From: Brooklawnia sp032229645 | GTDB lineage: Bacteria > Actinomycetota > Actinomycetes > Propionibacteriales > Propionibacteriaceae | Assembly (NCBI GenBank): GCA_963722295.1 | Contig: CAVRLB010000001.1 | Span: 248,001-312,000, forward strand | Length of the DNA stretch: 64,000 bases | Direction of reading: 5' to 3' | Shown here: positions 51,665 to 60,185 of the stretch, piece after piece | Layout of the letters: each line of letters opens with the position of its first letter | How positions within the stretch are numbered: the first letter of the stretch is position 1 | Translations under genes and position numbers: made by a program | Notes under the pieces: model-generated | The model's database searches: none | The model's input: only the letters and a program-made list of their open reading frames with translations | Told to the model about the DNA's origin: nothing

Positions 51665-52828
51665 CTATGCAGCCGGGACCGCTGAAGTCGGAACACCGTT
51701 GGTCAGGCCGATGACCAGTGCGGACTTATCCGGGTCGTGATTGGCGTCGATGCTGAAGGTACCGGTCACACCTTCGAAGTCAACGGTGGAGGCCATGGCA
51801 TCCTTGACGCTCTCGCCGGTCGGCTGGTCGCCGGCTCGCTCGATCGCGTCGGCAACGAAGTAAGCGGTGTCATAGCCGAGAGCGGAGAAAGCGCTGGGCT
51901 CTTCGTTGTACTTCGCCTTGAAGGCCGCGATGAAATCGGTGACCTTGGCGTTGTCGCTGTCGAGCGGCGAGTAGTGGTTGGTGTAGTACACATCGTTGAG
52001 TGCCGACGCGCCACCCAACTGGAGCAGGGTCGGCGATTCGTAGCCGTCGCCACCGAGGATCGGAGCGGTGATGCCGAGCTCACGCGCCTGCTTGATGATC
52101 AGACCGACCTCGTTGTAGTAGCCGGGCAGATAGATCGCGTCGAAGCTCTGCGACTTGATGCGAGTCAGGATCGCCTGGAAGTCGGTGTCGCCTGCGACGT
52201 AGCCCTCTTCGCTCACGATGGTGCCGCCTTCGGACTGGAACTTCGCGGCGAAGTTCTCGGCGAGGCCCTTGGCATAGTCGGAGGAGGTGTCCTTGATGAT
52301 GACCGCGGTCTTGGCGCCGAGCTGCGCAGCGGCGAAGCTGGCCATCGCAGTGCCCTGGAAGGAGTCGGAGAAGCAGGTGCGGAAGGCGTACTCCTGAACC
52401 TTGCCGTTGCTGACAGTGACGTCCTCGGCAGTGGCCGAGCCGGAGACCACCGGAATCTTGTTCTGGTTCGCGACGGGGATGGTCGCCTTGAACGAACCGG
52501 AGGTGGCCGGACCGATCACGGTGATGACATCGTCTTGAGTCATCAGCTTGGTCGCCAGGGTGGTCGCCTCGGCAGGCTCGGACTTGGTGTCGTACTTGAC
52601 GATCTCGATCGGCTTTCCGTTGATGCCACCGGCGGCGTTGAGTTCCTCGACTGCCAACTCGACGCCCTTGACACTCGCATCTCCGTAGGTCGCGACGTTG
52701 CCGGAGAGTTCGTAGTTGACGCCGATCTTGACCGAATCGCTATCGGATGAACTGGAACCGCCACCACAACCGGCCAGCAGCGACAGCGACAGCGTGGCTG
52801 CCGCAACAGCGGCGAGACTGCGCTTCAT
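51665..52828 (-). CDS. livK: Branched-chain amino-acid-binding lipoprotein LivK
   Basis: 387 residues. Lipoprotein signal peptide with lipobox LLAGC at about 17-21, a Gly/Ser linker, then the Leu-type binding fold (VKIGVNYELSGNVATYGDASVKGVELAVEELNAAGGINGKPIEIVKYD). The ATG at 52828 is chosen because AGAGG lies 8 nt upstream. It is the first gene of the seven-gene liv operon. The ligand is probably a branched-chain or related amino acid; binding residues cannot be verified by eye. Confidence 0.93.
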   Translation of the reverse strand: MKRSLAAVAAATLSLSLLAGCGGGSSSSDSDSVKIGVNYELSGNVATYGDASVKGVELAVEELNAAGGINGKPIEIVKYDTKSEPAEATTLATKLMTQDDVITVIGPATSGSFKATIPVANQNKIPVVSGSATAEDVTVSNGKVQEYAFRTCFSDSFQGTAMASFAAAQLGAKTAVIIKDTSSDYAKGLAENFAAKFQSEGGTIVSEEGYVAGDTDFQAILTRIKSQSFDAIYLPGYYNEVGLIIKQARELGITAPILGGDGYESPTLLQLGGASALNDVYYTNHYSPLDSDNAKVTDFIAAFKAKYNEEPSAFSALGYDTAYFVADAIERAGDQPTGESVKDAMASTVDFEGVTGTFSIDANHDPDKSALVIGLTNGVPTSAVPAA

Positions 52829-52970
52829 AAAAAAGACCTCTTTCAAAAAGTTTCTGACTAAACGTCGTGCAGCAGACTATTACGCGGTTGCAGTCCGGCA
52901 CCGCTGTCTCAACCGAACCGGATTGATCGAAATGCAACCGTAACCCACACCGGAGCGCATCTGATCATGC

Positions 52971-53013
52971 CGCCGGCCCGGCCCAGAACATGATGTCCAT
53001 GGCCGGGCCGGCG
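52971..53013 (-). terminator. Strong hairpin terminator of lpd
   Basis: CGCCGGCCCGGCC (52971-52983) and GGCCGGGCCGGCG (53001-53013) form a perfect 13-bp stem with a 17-nt loop, 18 bp past the lpd stop. It isolates lpd from the liv operon downstream on the same strand. Confidence 0.85.
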
Positions 53014-53030
53014 ACTCGAAGCCTTGCGAA

Positions 53031-54434
53031 TCAGAGGTTGATCATATGACCGGCGGCACCCTCGACGGCTTCCTTGAGCGCCTCCGACAACGTCGGGTGG
53101 GCATGCACAACGCGTGCCACCTCGTCCGCGGTCAGGTCCCATTGCTGAGCGAGCTGAAGCTCGGGCAGCAGTTCGGTGACGTCGGGGCCGATCATGGTCA
53201 GCCCGAGGATCTCGTTGTACTGAGACTCGGTGATCAGCTTGACGAAGCCCACGGCTTCGCCGAGGCCCCACGCCTTGCCGTTGGCGGAGAACGGGAACTT
53301 CGTGACCTTGATGTCGTAGCCGGCATCCTTGGCCTGCTGCTCCGACAAGCCGAAGGTGCCGATCTGCGGCTGACAGTAGGTGGCCCGCGGAATCATCGCG
53401 TAGTTGACCGGCATGGTCTGTGCGCCAGCGATGGTCTCGGCGGCCACGACACCCTGTGCTTCGGCGGTGTGCGCGAGCATCATCTTGGCGGTGACATCGC
53501 CGATCGCGTAGATGCCGGGAACATTGGTGCGGCAGTAGTCGTCGATCGCGATCGCGCCGCGCTCGGTGAGCTGCACCCCGGTGGCCTCCAGTCCGTAACC
53601 GGTCGTCCGAGGTGCAAACCCCATGGCCTGAAGCATCTTGTCGGCCTGCAGCACCTGCTGTTGGCCACCGGCGGCGGGCTCGACGGTGACGTGGACGCCG
53701 GATCCGGTGTCGACGACCGACTTGACCGCGGTGCTGGTGAGAACCTTGATGCCGAGCTTGCGGTATGCCTTGGACAGTTCGGCGCTGATCTCCGTGTCTT
53801 CGGTGGGCACCATCCGATCGAGGAACTCGACGATGGTTACCTCGACGCCGTACGCGTTGAGCACATAGGCGAACTCGGTGCCGATGGCTCCTGAGCCGCC
53901 GATGATGATGGACGCCGGGAGTTGCTCGGAAAGGATCAACTCCTGATAGGTGAGCACATTGGCCGACTTCTGGGTGCCCGGCAGCAGTTTGGCAGTGGCG
54001 CCGGCGGCGATGATGCAGTTATCGAAGGTCACGTTCTCAACCGAGCCGTCGTCAGCGGTGACGGCGATCGTCTTTGCGTCGACGAAGTTGCCCCAGCCAT
54101 GCACTTCGGTGATCTTGTTCTTCTTCATCAAGAAGTGGACGCCCTTGACCATGCGGTCCGAGACTGAGCGGCTGCGGCTGAAGGCCTTGCCGAAGTCGAA
54201 CGAGATGTTGTCACCTGAGATACCGAAGGTCGAGCCCTCGCGTAGCACGATGTTGGCGACCTCGGCATTGCGCAGCAAGGATTTGGTAGGAATACAGCCG
54301 ACGTTGAGGCAGACGCCACCCCACCATTGCTTCTCAATGACTGCGGTTTTCAGACCCAGTTGCGCAGCGCGGATTGCGGCTACATACCCGCCCGGCCCGG
54401 CACCGAGGACGACGACGTCGAAATGTGAGCTCAT
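53031..54434 (-). CDS. lpd: Dihydrolipoyl dehydrogenase
   Basis: 467 residues. FAD-binding GAGPGGYVAAIRAAQLG, redox-active disulfide Cys42-Cys47 (GGVCLNVGCIPTKSLL), NAD-binding IIIGGSGAIGTEFAYVLNAYG, and the C-terminal His-Glu pair HAHPTLSEAL. It matches the mycobacterial-type Lpd and should reoxidise the lipoyl groups of pyruvate or 2-oxoglutarate dehydrogenase and the glycine cleavage system. No E1 or E2 gene is adjacent. The ATG at 54434 fits the family; TAGACT lies 8 nt upstream of it. Confidence 0.95.
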   Translation of the reverse strand: MSSHFDVVVLGAGPGGYVAAIRAAQLGLKTAVIEKQWWGGVCLNVGCIPTKSLLRNAEVANIVLREGSTFGISGDNISFDFGKAFSRSRSVSDRMVKGVHFLMKKNKITEVHGWGNFVDAKTIAVTADDGSVENVTFDNCIIAAGATAKLLPGTQKSANVLTYQELILSEQLPASIIIGGSGAIGTEFAYVLNAYGVEVTIVEFLDRMVPTEDTEISAELSKAYRKLGIKVLTSTAVKSVVDTGSGVHVTVEPAAGGQQQVLQADKMLQAMGFAPRTTGYGLEATGVQLTERGAIAIDDYCRTNVPGIYAIGDVTAKMMLAHTAEAQGVVAAETIAGAQTMPVNYAMIPRATYCQPQIGTFGLSEQQAKDAGYDIKVTKFPFSANGKAWGLGEAVGFVKLITESQYNEILGLTMIGPDVTELLPELQLAQQWDLTADEVARVVHAHPTLSEALKEAVEGAAGHMINL

Positions 54435-54537
54435 GTCTGCTGAGTCTATATCTCCTGACCGGCGGTGACATCCGGACGCCAAGATGCCTCCGCCAGGAAA
54501 GGAACGACGAATACGTTGCGGCGAACTCACATGTGAG

Positions 54538-54543
54538 TTATCC
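54538..54543 (+). promoter_or_regulatory. -10 box of leaderless promoter for the XRE-MurA gene
   Basis: The -10 hexamer TATCCT is followed by about seven bases ending at the GTG start at 54551. No ribosome-binding site is present before the GTG. Confidence 0.45.
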
Positions 54544-54550
54544 TGCCGTT

Positions 54551-56077
54551 GTGACTCAGTTGACCACGGCAGCCAGCATCGGCCGGCTCGTACGCGACGC
54601 GCGTAAGCAACGCGGACTCACTCAAACCGAGCTGGCATCTCAGCTCAACACCAGCCAGAGTGCGATCCACCGTATCGAGTCCGGCAACCAGAATCTGTCG
54701 CTCAAGATGATCAATCGCATCGCTCGAGCCCTCGAATCCCCGCTCATCGTGCCGGGCGGGCGCACCGCGATGAATCTGTCGATCACCGGCGAGACCTCGC
54801 TGTCCGGATCGATTGCCACTCGCTCGTCCAAGAACGCGGCGGTGGCTCTGCTGTGCGCGAGCCTGCTCAACCGCGGACGTACCCGATTACGCGGAATCGC
54901 CCATATCGAGGAGGTCAACCGCCTCATCGAAGTCCTGCAAAGCATCGGCGTCCAGGTGACGTGGTCGGCCGATGACACCGATCTGACGATCGTGCGCCCC
55001 GAGGTGCTCGACCTGGAGAATATGGATGTCGCGGCCGCCCGACGTACCCGCAGCATCATCATGTTCCTCGGCCCGCTGATGCATCTGGCCGATTCGTTCC
55101 GGCTGCCGTACGCAGGTGGGTGCCAACTGGGCGCCCGGACCGTCGAGCCGCATATGCAGGCGTTGCATGCCTTCGGCCTGGATGTGACCGCGACGGAGGG
55201 CTACTACAAGGCGACCGCGCGGCATTCGCGTCCCCAGCGCACCATCGTGCTGACCGAACGCGGTGACACAGTCACCGAGAATGCCCTGATGGCTGCCGCC
55301 ATGACCCCCGGCGAGACCGTGCTGCGCAACGCTTCCCCCAACTACATGGTGCAAGACCTGTGTGTCTTCCTCATGATGCTGGGTGTCGAGATCGAAGGTG
55401 TCGGGACGACCACCTTGCGCATCAAGGGACAGCCCGACCTGAACGAGGACGTCACCTACACCATCTCCGAAGACCCGATCGAGGCGATGAGCCTGATCAC
55501 CGCCGCCGTGGTCACGCATTCCGAGCTGACCATCGAGCGATCCCCGATCGAGTTCCTGGAGATCGAATTGGCGCTGCTCCACGAGATGGGGCTGCAGCTA
55601 TCCATCGGGGACGAGTACCGCTCAGGAAACGGCTTCACTCGGCTGGTGGACATCACGGTCAAGCCGTCCGAGCTGCACGCCCATGAGGACAAGATTCATC
55701 CGATGCCTTTCCCGGGCCTCAATATCGACAACCTGCCGTTCTTCGCCGTCATCGCCGCCTGTGCGCAAGGCCAGACGCTGATCCACGACTGGGTTTACGA
55801 GAACCGGGCGATTCACCTGGTGGAGCTCAGCAAGCTGGGCGCGAATGTGCAACTGCTCGATCCACATCGGCTGAACGTCGTCGGGCCGACCGCCTGGCGT
55901 GCGCGTGAGATGGTCTCTCCCCCGGCACTGCGCCCTGCCGTGTGCATCATGCTCGCCATGCTCGCCGCGCGCGGCGAGTCCGTGTTGCGCGATGTCTATG
56001 TGATCAATCGCGGCTACGAAGATCTGCCGGCCCGGCTGAACAAGCTGGGCGCCGAGATCACGCCCTTCTACGGCTGA
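54551..56077 (+). CDS. XRE-type HTH fused to a MurA-like enolpyruvyltransferase
   Basis: 508 residues. Residues 8-65 are an XRE helix-turn-helix (IGRLVRDARKQRGLTQTELASQLNTSQSAIHRIESG). Residues 75-505 are a UDP-GlcNAc 1-carboxyvinyltransferase-like domain. It keeps the substrate Lys94-Asn95 (SSKNAAVALL), the PEP-binding Cys191 in AGGCQLGARTVEPH (equivalent to Cys115 of MurA), and the YENRAIH segment. The catalytic residues look intact, so it may still make the first committed peptidoglycan precursor, or it may be a sensor that binds UDP-GlcNAc and controls transcription. The GTG at 54551 has a -10 box just upstream (leaderless geometry). It is not in an operon. Confidence 0.9.
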   Translation: MTQLTTAASIGRLVRDARKQRGLTQTELASQLNTSQSAIHRIESGNQNLSLKMINRIARALESPLIVPGGRTAMNLSITGETSLSGSIATRSSKNAAVALLCASLLNRGRTRLRGIAHIEEVNRLIEVLQSIGVQVTWSADDTDLTIVRPEVLDLENMDVAAARRTRSIIMFLGPLMHLADSFRLPYAGGCQLGARTVEPHMQALHAFGLDVTATEGYYKATARHSRPQRTIVLTERGDTVTENALMAAAMTPGETVLRNASPNYMVQDLCVFLMMLGVEIEGVGTTTLRIKGQPDLNEDVTYTISEDPIEAMSLITAAVVTHSELTIERSPIEFLEIELALLHEMGLQLSIGDEYRSGNGFTRLVDITVKPSELHAHEDKIHPMPFPGLNIDNLPFFAVIAACAQGQTLIHDWVYENRAIHLVELSKLGANVQLLDPHRLNVVGPTAWRAREMVSPPALRPAVCIMLAMLAARGESVLRDVYVINRGYEDLPARLNKLGAEITPFYG

Positions 56078-56100
56078 ACCCGACGGCTCAACGATCCCGA

Positions 56101-56952
56101 TCAGATCAAGGTGGCCTCGAACCGCCGGTTCGGGGCCACGATCTGATCCTGGGCCTGGACGAGGGCAAGCTCGGATCGTCCCAGCTCGTCGGTGCGGGCC
56201 AGCACGCCGTAGACCGACGACGCGGTGTTCGACAGCGCAGTACCCAGATCGTCGCCGGACAGCAGGCTGGCCAGCAGCACTGCTGTGGTGAGATCGCCCG
56301 AGCCGGTGAAGCTACGGTCGATCATCGGAGTGGTCACCTGCCAGGTCTCGGTGGCATCCTGCGCGATCATCCGCATCCCCGAACTGTCCGCGTCCAGGCC
56401 GACCACAGACGTGACCAGTACCGTCTCGGGTCCGCGGGCCCGCAACGCTGCAGCTGCGTCCAGCACATCTGTGATGGTGCGGGCCGTCCGCTGCGTGAGG
56501 TACTCGAGTTCGAAGAGATTCGGGGTCATGATGGTGGCCTGCTCGACGACCTGATCGCGCATGAACTCCGGGATGCCAGGCGCGGCATAGAAGCCACGTC
56601 CGACATCGCCCATCACGGGGTCGCAGCAGTAGATCGCCTTCGGATTGCGTTCGCGAGTCAGCTTCACCGCGTCGAGAATGGTCTTGCCCATATCTGGCGC
56701 ACCCTGATAACCGGAGAGCACTGCATCAATCGTGGCCAGAGCACCACGCTCATCGATGCCCGTGATGACCTCGGTGACCTGTTCGGTGGTCATCACGGGG
56801 CCGCGCCAGGCGCCATACCCGGTGTGATTCGAGAAGTTGACGGTATAGACCGGCCACGCATCGATGCCGGCTCGCCTTAGCGCGAAGGCAGCGACGGAAT
56901 TGCCGGCGAAACCGTAGGAGACTGCTGACTGGATCGACAGGACTTCTGACAC
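56101..56952 (-). CDS. pdxY: Pyridoxal kinase
   Basis: 283 residues of the PdxY/PdxK ribokinase-like family: SIQSAVSYGFAGNSVAAFALRRAGIDAWPVYTVNFSNHTGYGAW at the N-terminus, CDPVMGDVGRGFY, TPNLFELEYLT, and the anion-hole/catalytic FTGSGDLTTAVLLA (GSGD, where GTGD is common). It phosphorylates pyridoxal for PLP salvage. The GTG start at 56952 has TAAACT 7 nt upstream (leaderless). The tandem repeat at 56971-57024 lies just beyond this promoter. Confidence 0.92.
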   Translation of the reverse strand: MSEVLSIQSAVSYGFAGNSVAAFALRRAGIDAWPVYTVNFSNHTGYGAWRGPVMTTEQVTEVITGIDERGALATIDAVLSGYQGAPDMGKTILDAVKLTRERNPKAIYCCDPVMGDVGRGFYAAPGIPEFMRDQVVEQATIMTPNLFELEYLTQRTARTITDVLDAAAALRARGPETVLVTSVVGLDADSSGMRMIAQDATETWQVTTPMIDRSFTGSGDLTTAVLLASLLSGDDLGTALSNTASSVYGVLARTDELGRSELALVQAQDQIVAPNRRFEATLI

Positions 56953-56970
56953 GCATGACAGTTTAGGACC

Positions 56971-57024
56971 CCTCGCAGAATTGGCACCCTTCGCAGAGTT
57001 GGCACCCGTCGCAGACTGCCGTCA
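56971..57024. repeat. 18-bp tandem repeat, about three copies
   Basis: Units CCTCGCAGAATTGGCACC (56971-56988), CTTCGCAGAGTTGGCACC (56989-57006) and the diverged CGTCGCAGACTGCCGTCA (57007-57024) follow one another. It lies between the divergent pdxY and PGPGW-protein genes, next to the pdxY -10 box. It could be an operator array or simple replication slippage. Confidence 0.7.
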
Positions 57025-57085
57025 CACCGGTATCGGGGTCTGTCCGGTTTTGAACGCGCCGGATTCGCTATGGCAAAGTAGATGC

Positions 57086-57547
57086 ATGGCGCAGCCGGTG
57101 GATTGTCTGCCCCGGCCCGTGCGAGCCGGCGGAGCTACCCGGGTGGACCACGAGCGTCCCGATCCGGTGAAATGGCGTGCCCGCCTCAAGGCGACGCCCA
57201 CCGGGCGTTACTGGCTTCGTATCGCGGTGGCCCTACTCGGATTCGGACTCATCATCGCCGCGGGGCTCACCGGATGGTTGCCCGGTCCCGGCGGGATCCC
57301 ACTCTTCCTGACCGGGCTGGCCGTCTTGTCCAGCGAGTTCTTGTGGGCGAAATCCGTTAACAGGTGGTTGATGCGCTATGTGCGGATCTACGTGTGCTGG
57401 AACACCAATACGAAGCGTCTCTTCTGGGCGAGCATCTTCGTGATGGTCGTGGCCATCTGGTGGATCTCGCTGGTTATCGCGGGCATTCCGGGATGGCTGC
57501 CGCAGTGGGCGTCCGCGCTCTTGGATCAGCTGCCCGGAGTCGACTGA
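57086..57547 (+). CDS. PGPGW-type membrane protein (TIGR02611-like)
   Basis: 153 residues. After a hydrophilic N-terminus (about 1-50) come hydrophobic segments including LRIAVALLGFGLIIAAGLTGWLPGPGGIPLFLTGLAVLSSEF, with the GWLPGPG motif of this small actinobacterial family, and a last segment FWASIFVMVVAIWWISLVIAG. Function unknown. The ATG at 57086 is preceded by CAAAGT six bases upstream. The GDPD gene follows 45 bp downstream but has its own -10 box. Confidence 0.78.
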   Translation: MAQPVDCLPRPVRAGGATRVDHERPDPVKWRARLKATPTGRYWLRIAVALLGFGLIIAAGLTGWLPGPGGIPLFLTGLAVLSSEFLWAKSVNRWLMRYVRIYVCWNTNTKRLFWASIFVMVVAIWWISLVIAGIPGWLPQWASALLDQLPGVD

Positions 57548-57592
57548 GGCTCCTGAGACGAGCCGCTGGGCGGGCACGCCTACACTTGCCAC

Positions 57593-58381
57593 GTGGATCG
57601 TCGGGCAGCCAACTACGAGTATTTCGATGAGCCGTTCGCGCTGATGGCGCATCGCGGTGGCTATCTCGACCAAACCGACGCCGGACGCGAGAACAGCCTC
57701 TACGCCTTCTCACAGGCGGTGACAGCCGGCTACCGATATCTGGAGACCGACGTGCATGCTACCTCGGACGGCCGTCTCGTGGCGTTCCACGATGCGGTTC
57801 TCGATCGGGTCACCGATTCCGGCGGGGTGCTCGCCGAGCTGAGTTTCGACCGGGTGCGTGCGGCCAGAATCGGCGGGATCGATCAAATCCCCACTCTCGA
57901 CGAGGTGCTCGAGTCCTTTCCCCAGACCCGGATCAACATCGACATCAAGGCAGCCGCGGCGATCACCCCCCTGGTGCGGGTGCTGCATCGGCACCGGGCG
58001 GGCGGACGAGTCTGCGTCTCATCGTTCAGCCGGGCCAGACTGCACCGATTTCGCAAGCTGATGCCGCAGGTCGCCACCGGAATCACCGCGCCCGCTGTCG
58101 CGATGAGCGCATTCGTGCCGTTGCTGCCGCGGCTGCTGCCCCTCGGCGGCCAGGTCTTTCAGATCCCCGTCAGCCAGCAGATCGCCGGACGTCGGGTGCC
58201 GGTGCTCACCCCACGGCTGATGGCAGCGGCCCATGCTCGCGGGCTGCGGGTGCATGTCTGGACCATCAACGACCCCGCCGAGATGGCCGAACTCATCGAC
58301 CTGGGTGTCGACGGATTGATCAGCGATCGCATTGACGTGCTGCGGGATGTAGCCAAGCGGCACGGACTATGGGCAGACTGA
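57593..58381 (+). CDS. Glycerophosphodiester phosphodiesterase
   Basis: 262 residues of the GDPD TIM-barrel family. Catalytic and metal motifs are AHRGG with a later Glu-Asn (GRENSLYAF), ETDVHATSDG, and FHDAVLDRVT; the end has VWTINDPAEMAELIDLGVDGLISDR. It hydrolyses glycerophosphodiesters to glycerol-3-phosphate and an alcohol. No signal peptide is present, so it is cytosolic. The GTG at 57593 follows TACACT by six bases (leaderless). Confidence 0.92.
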   Translation: MDRRAANYEYFDEPFALMAHRGGYLDQTDAGRENSLYAFSQAVTAGYRYLETDVHATSDGRLVAFHDAVLDRVTDSGGVLAELSFDRVRAARIGGIDQIPTLDEVLESFPQTRINIDIKAAAAITPLVRVLHRHRAGGRVCVSSFSRARLHRFRKLMPQVATGITAPAVAMSAFVPLLPRLLPLGGQVFQIPVSQQIAGRRVPVLTPRLMAAAHARGLRVHVWTINDPAEMAELIDLGVDGLISDRIDVLRDVAKRHGLWAD

Positions 58382-58404
58382 ACTGAACAGATTGACCACG
58401 CTGT

Positions 58405-58430
58405 GGAAGAACCATGGTGGTGGGGTTGTT
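58405..58430 (+). promoter_or_regulatory. Possible ECF-type promoter of rbpA
   Basis: GGAAG (58405-58409) and GTT (58428-58430) are separated by 18 bases, resembling the SigR/SigH pattern GGAAT-N18-GTT. In Streptomyces rbpA is under such a promoter. The match is short, so this is tentative. Confidence 0.3.
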
Positions 58431-58465
58431 ACACCAGATGACGAAGCGAAGGGAGGCTGGTCTGG

Positions 58466-58804
58466 ATGGCTGATCGCGCACTACGAGGAATGGGTTTGGG
58501 GGCCAAGAGCTTTGAGGACGAAGAGGGCATCGATTTCGCCGGCCGTCGGGTGCTCGGATTCGATTGCACCAATGGCCACCACTTCGAAGTGACCTTCTCT
58601 GTCGAAGCGGATCTACCGGCCGAATGGGAATGCCCGCGCTGTGGGGCGGTCGGTTCGCGCAGTGATGGAACCCCGCCGGAGGAGAAGAACGAGAAGCCTC
58701 CGCGAACGCATTGGGACATGCTCCTGGAACGCCGCTCGATTCCCGAACTCGAGGAGTTGCTCGCCGAGCGGCTGCAAGAAGTGCGCAAGACTCCGCATTA
58801 CTGA
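58466..58804 (+). CDS. rbpA: RNA polymerase-binding protein RbpA
   Basis: 112 residues. Start MADRALRGMGLGAKSFEDE; the core domain has CTNGHHFEVTFSVEAD...EWECPRCGAVG, where the later Cys pair suits zinc; the C-terminal sigma-interacting helix reads THWDMLLERRSIPELEELLAERL. RbpA binds the primary sigma factor and stabilises open complexes; it is confined to Actinobacteria. GGGAGG precedes the ATG. A strong terminator follows. Confidence 0.95.
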   Translation: MADRALRGMGLGAKSFEDEEGIDFAGRRVLGFDCTNGHHFEVTFSVEADLPAEWECPRCGAVGSRSDGTPPEEKNEKPPRTHWDMLLERRSIPELEELLAERLQEVRKTPHY

Positions 58805-58836
58805 TCAATCAGGCCCTTAGCTGTGTGATCACAGCA

Positions 58837-58874
58837 AAAGACCCGGACCGACCTCATTGTCGGTCCGGGTCTTT
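58837..58874. terminator. Strong bidirectional terminator
   Basis: AAAGACCCGGACCGAC (58837-58852) and its exact complement GTCGGTCCGGGTCTTT (58859-58874) enclose a 6-nt loop. The A/T ends provide a short U-tract on either strand. It lies between the convergent rbpA and mannose synthase genes. Confidence 0.9.
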
Positions 58875-58894
58875 GCTTGTCCGGGTGATGGACC

Positions 58895-59692
58895 CTAGGC
58901 GCTGCGAGAGTTGAAGCTCTCGAAGTCGTCCACCAGTTTCTGGCCAGTCTGCTTCACCTGCTGACCGCGTCGCTGGCAACCCCATTTTGCGGTGTTCACC
59001 AGCGCCTCGGTGATGATCGATCCGCTCATCTTCGAGACGCCGAGCTCACGATCGGGGAAATAGATCGGGACCTCCGCCACCGTGCCGCCGGCCTCGATCA
59101 CTCTGCGCGTCATATCGACCTGGAATGAGTACCCCTTGGAGGTCACATCGTTCAGATCGATCTTGCGCAGGATGGATGCCCGGAACGCATTGAAGCCTCC
59201 GGTGGCATCGTGCACGGGCAGATCCATCGCAACCTGGATCCAGATATTGGCCAGCCGGCTCAGCATCTCGCGCGACTTCGTCTGGTTGGTCGAGCCACCG
59301 CGCATCCAGCGGGAGCCCTTGACCATATCGGCATCCTTGTCCCGCAACGCCTGCAGCATCGCTGGAAGCAGCTCCGGCTGGTGTGAGCCGTCCGCATCCA
59401 TCTCGACCACAACATCGAAGCCGCGTTCGAGTCCCCATTGGAAGCCCGCGAGATAGGCCGCGGCTAGACCTTCCTTGCCCGCTCTGTGCAGTACATGGAC
59501 CTTGTCGTCCTGCGCCGCCATTCGGTCGGCGATGGCGCCGGTGCCATCGGGCGAGTTGTCGTCCGCGATCAGTGCGTACGCGTTGGGAACCGCTGCACGC
59601 AGCCGGCCAATGATGGATTCGATGTTTTCGGCCTCGTTGTAGGTGGGCGTGACCACCAGAACGTGGGCTAGGGATTCGGAGCGCTGGGCCAT
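58895..59692 (-). CDS. ppm1: Polyprenol monophosphomannose synthase
   Basis: 265 residues of the GT2 family. The nucleotide-sugar region is VVTPTYNEAENIESII, the metal-binding DxD is in VEMDADGSHQ, and the acceptor-side motif is KGSRWMRGGS. C-terminal helices are soluble with no multi-span acyltransferase domain, as in single-domain Ppm1. It transfers mannose from GDP-mannose to polyprenyl phosphate for glycan synthesis outside the membrane. The -10 box TAGACT (59699-59704) overlaps the stop codon of the Lrp gene and lies six bases before the ATG. Confidence 0.9.
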   Translation of the reverse strand: MAQRSESLAHVLVVTPTYNEAENIESIIGRLRAAVPNAYALIADDNSPDGTGAIADRMAAQDDKVHVLHRAGKEGLAAAYLAGFQWGLERGFDVVVEMDADGSHQPELLPAMLQALRDKDADMVKGSRWMRGGSTNQTKSREMLSRLANIWIQVAMDLPVHDATGGFNAFRASILRKIDLNDVTSKGYSFQVDMTRRVIEAGGTVAEVPIYFPDRELGVSKMSGSIITEALVNTAKWGCQRRGQQVKQTGQKLVDDFESFNSRSA

Positions 59693-59701
59693 AACGGCAG
59701 T

Positions 59702-60181
59702 CTAGCCATCGGCGTTTGTGGCCTGTGGGACACCCGGGATTTCGTCCACCAATGGGCGATGACGGAAGGCCGTGCGCAGCACGATCGTGGTGACGGTGCG
59801 CACCGAGAGCTCACGCCGGATGAGGTTCAGCAGCCCGTCCAGCTCTTCAGCGGAGCCGACCTGAGCCAGGCACAGGTAGCTGGCATTGCCGGCCACCGAA
59901 TAGCAGGAGGTGATCTGCGGCAGGCCGGCAAGGTAGTCGGGTGCGTCATCGGCCATCGAGGTCGACAACGGCTGGATCTCGATGAATGCGGTGAGCGGAC
60001 GCCCTACTTTGCTGGCATCCACGTCGGCGCGATAGCCGGTGATGATGCCGCGCTGCTCCAGCCTGCGCACTCGCTGTTGCGTGGCAGACGTCGACAGTCC
60101 CACCTTGCGTCCCAGCTCGGTGAACGACATGCGCCCATCGCGCGACAGCAGGGCGAGTATCTGCTCGTCAGTTTGCTCCAT
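59702..60181 (-). CDS. Lrp/AsnC family transcriptional regulator
   Basis: 159 residues. An N-terminal HTH (DEQILALLSRDGRMSFTELGRKVGLSTSATQQRVRRLEQRGIITGY) is followed by a RAM ligand-binding domain (about 70-145). The ATG at 60181 is the natural start; longer frames run into the opposite gene. It is divergent from the exonuclease gene with only 25 bp between the start codons, and the palindrome at 60186-60202 lies in that gap, so it probably autoregulates and may also control the exonuclease gene. Confidence 0.9.
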   Translation of the reverse strand: MEQTDEQILALLSRDGRMSFTELGRKVGLSTSATQQRVRRLEQRGIITGYRADVDASKVGRPLTAFIEIQPLSTSMADDAPDYLAGLPQITSCYSVAGNASYLCLAQVGSAEELDGLLNLIRRELSVRTVTTIVLRTAFRHRPLVDEIPGVPQATNADG

Positions 60182-60185
60182 GAGG

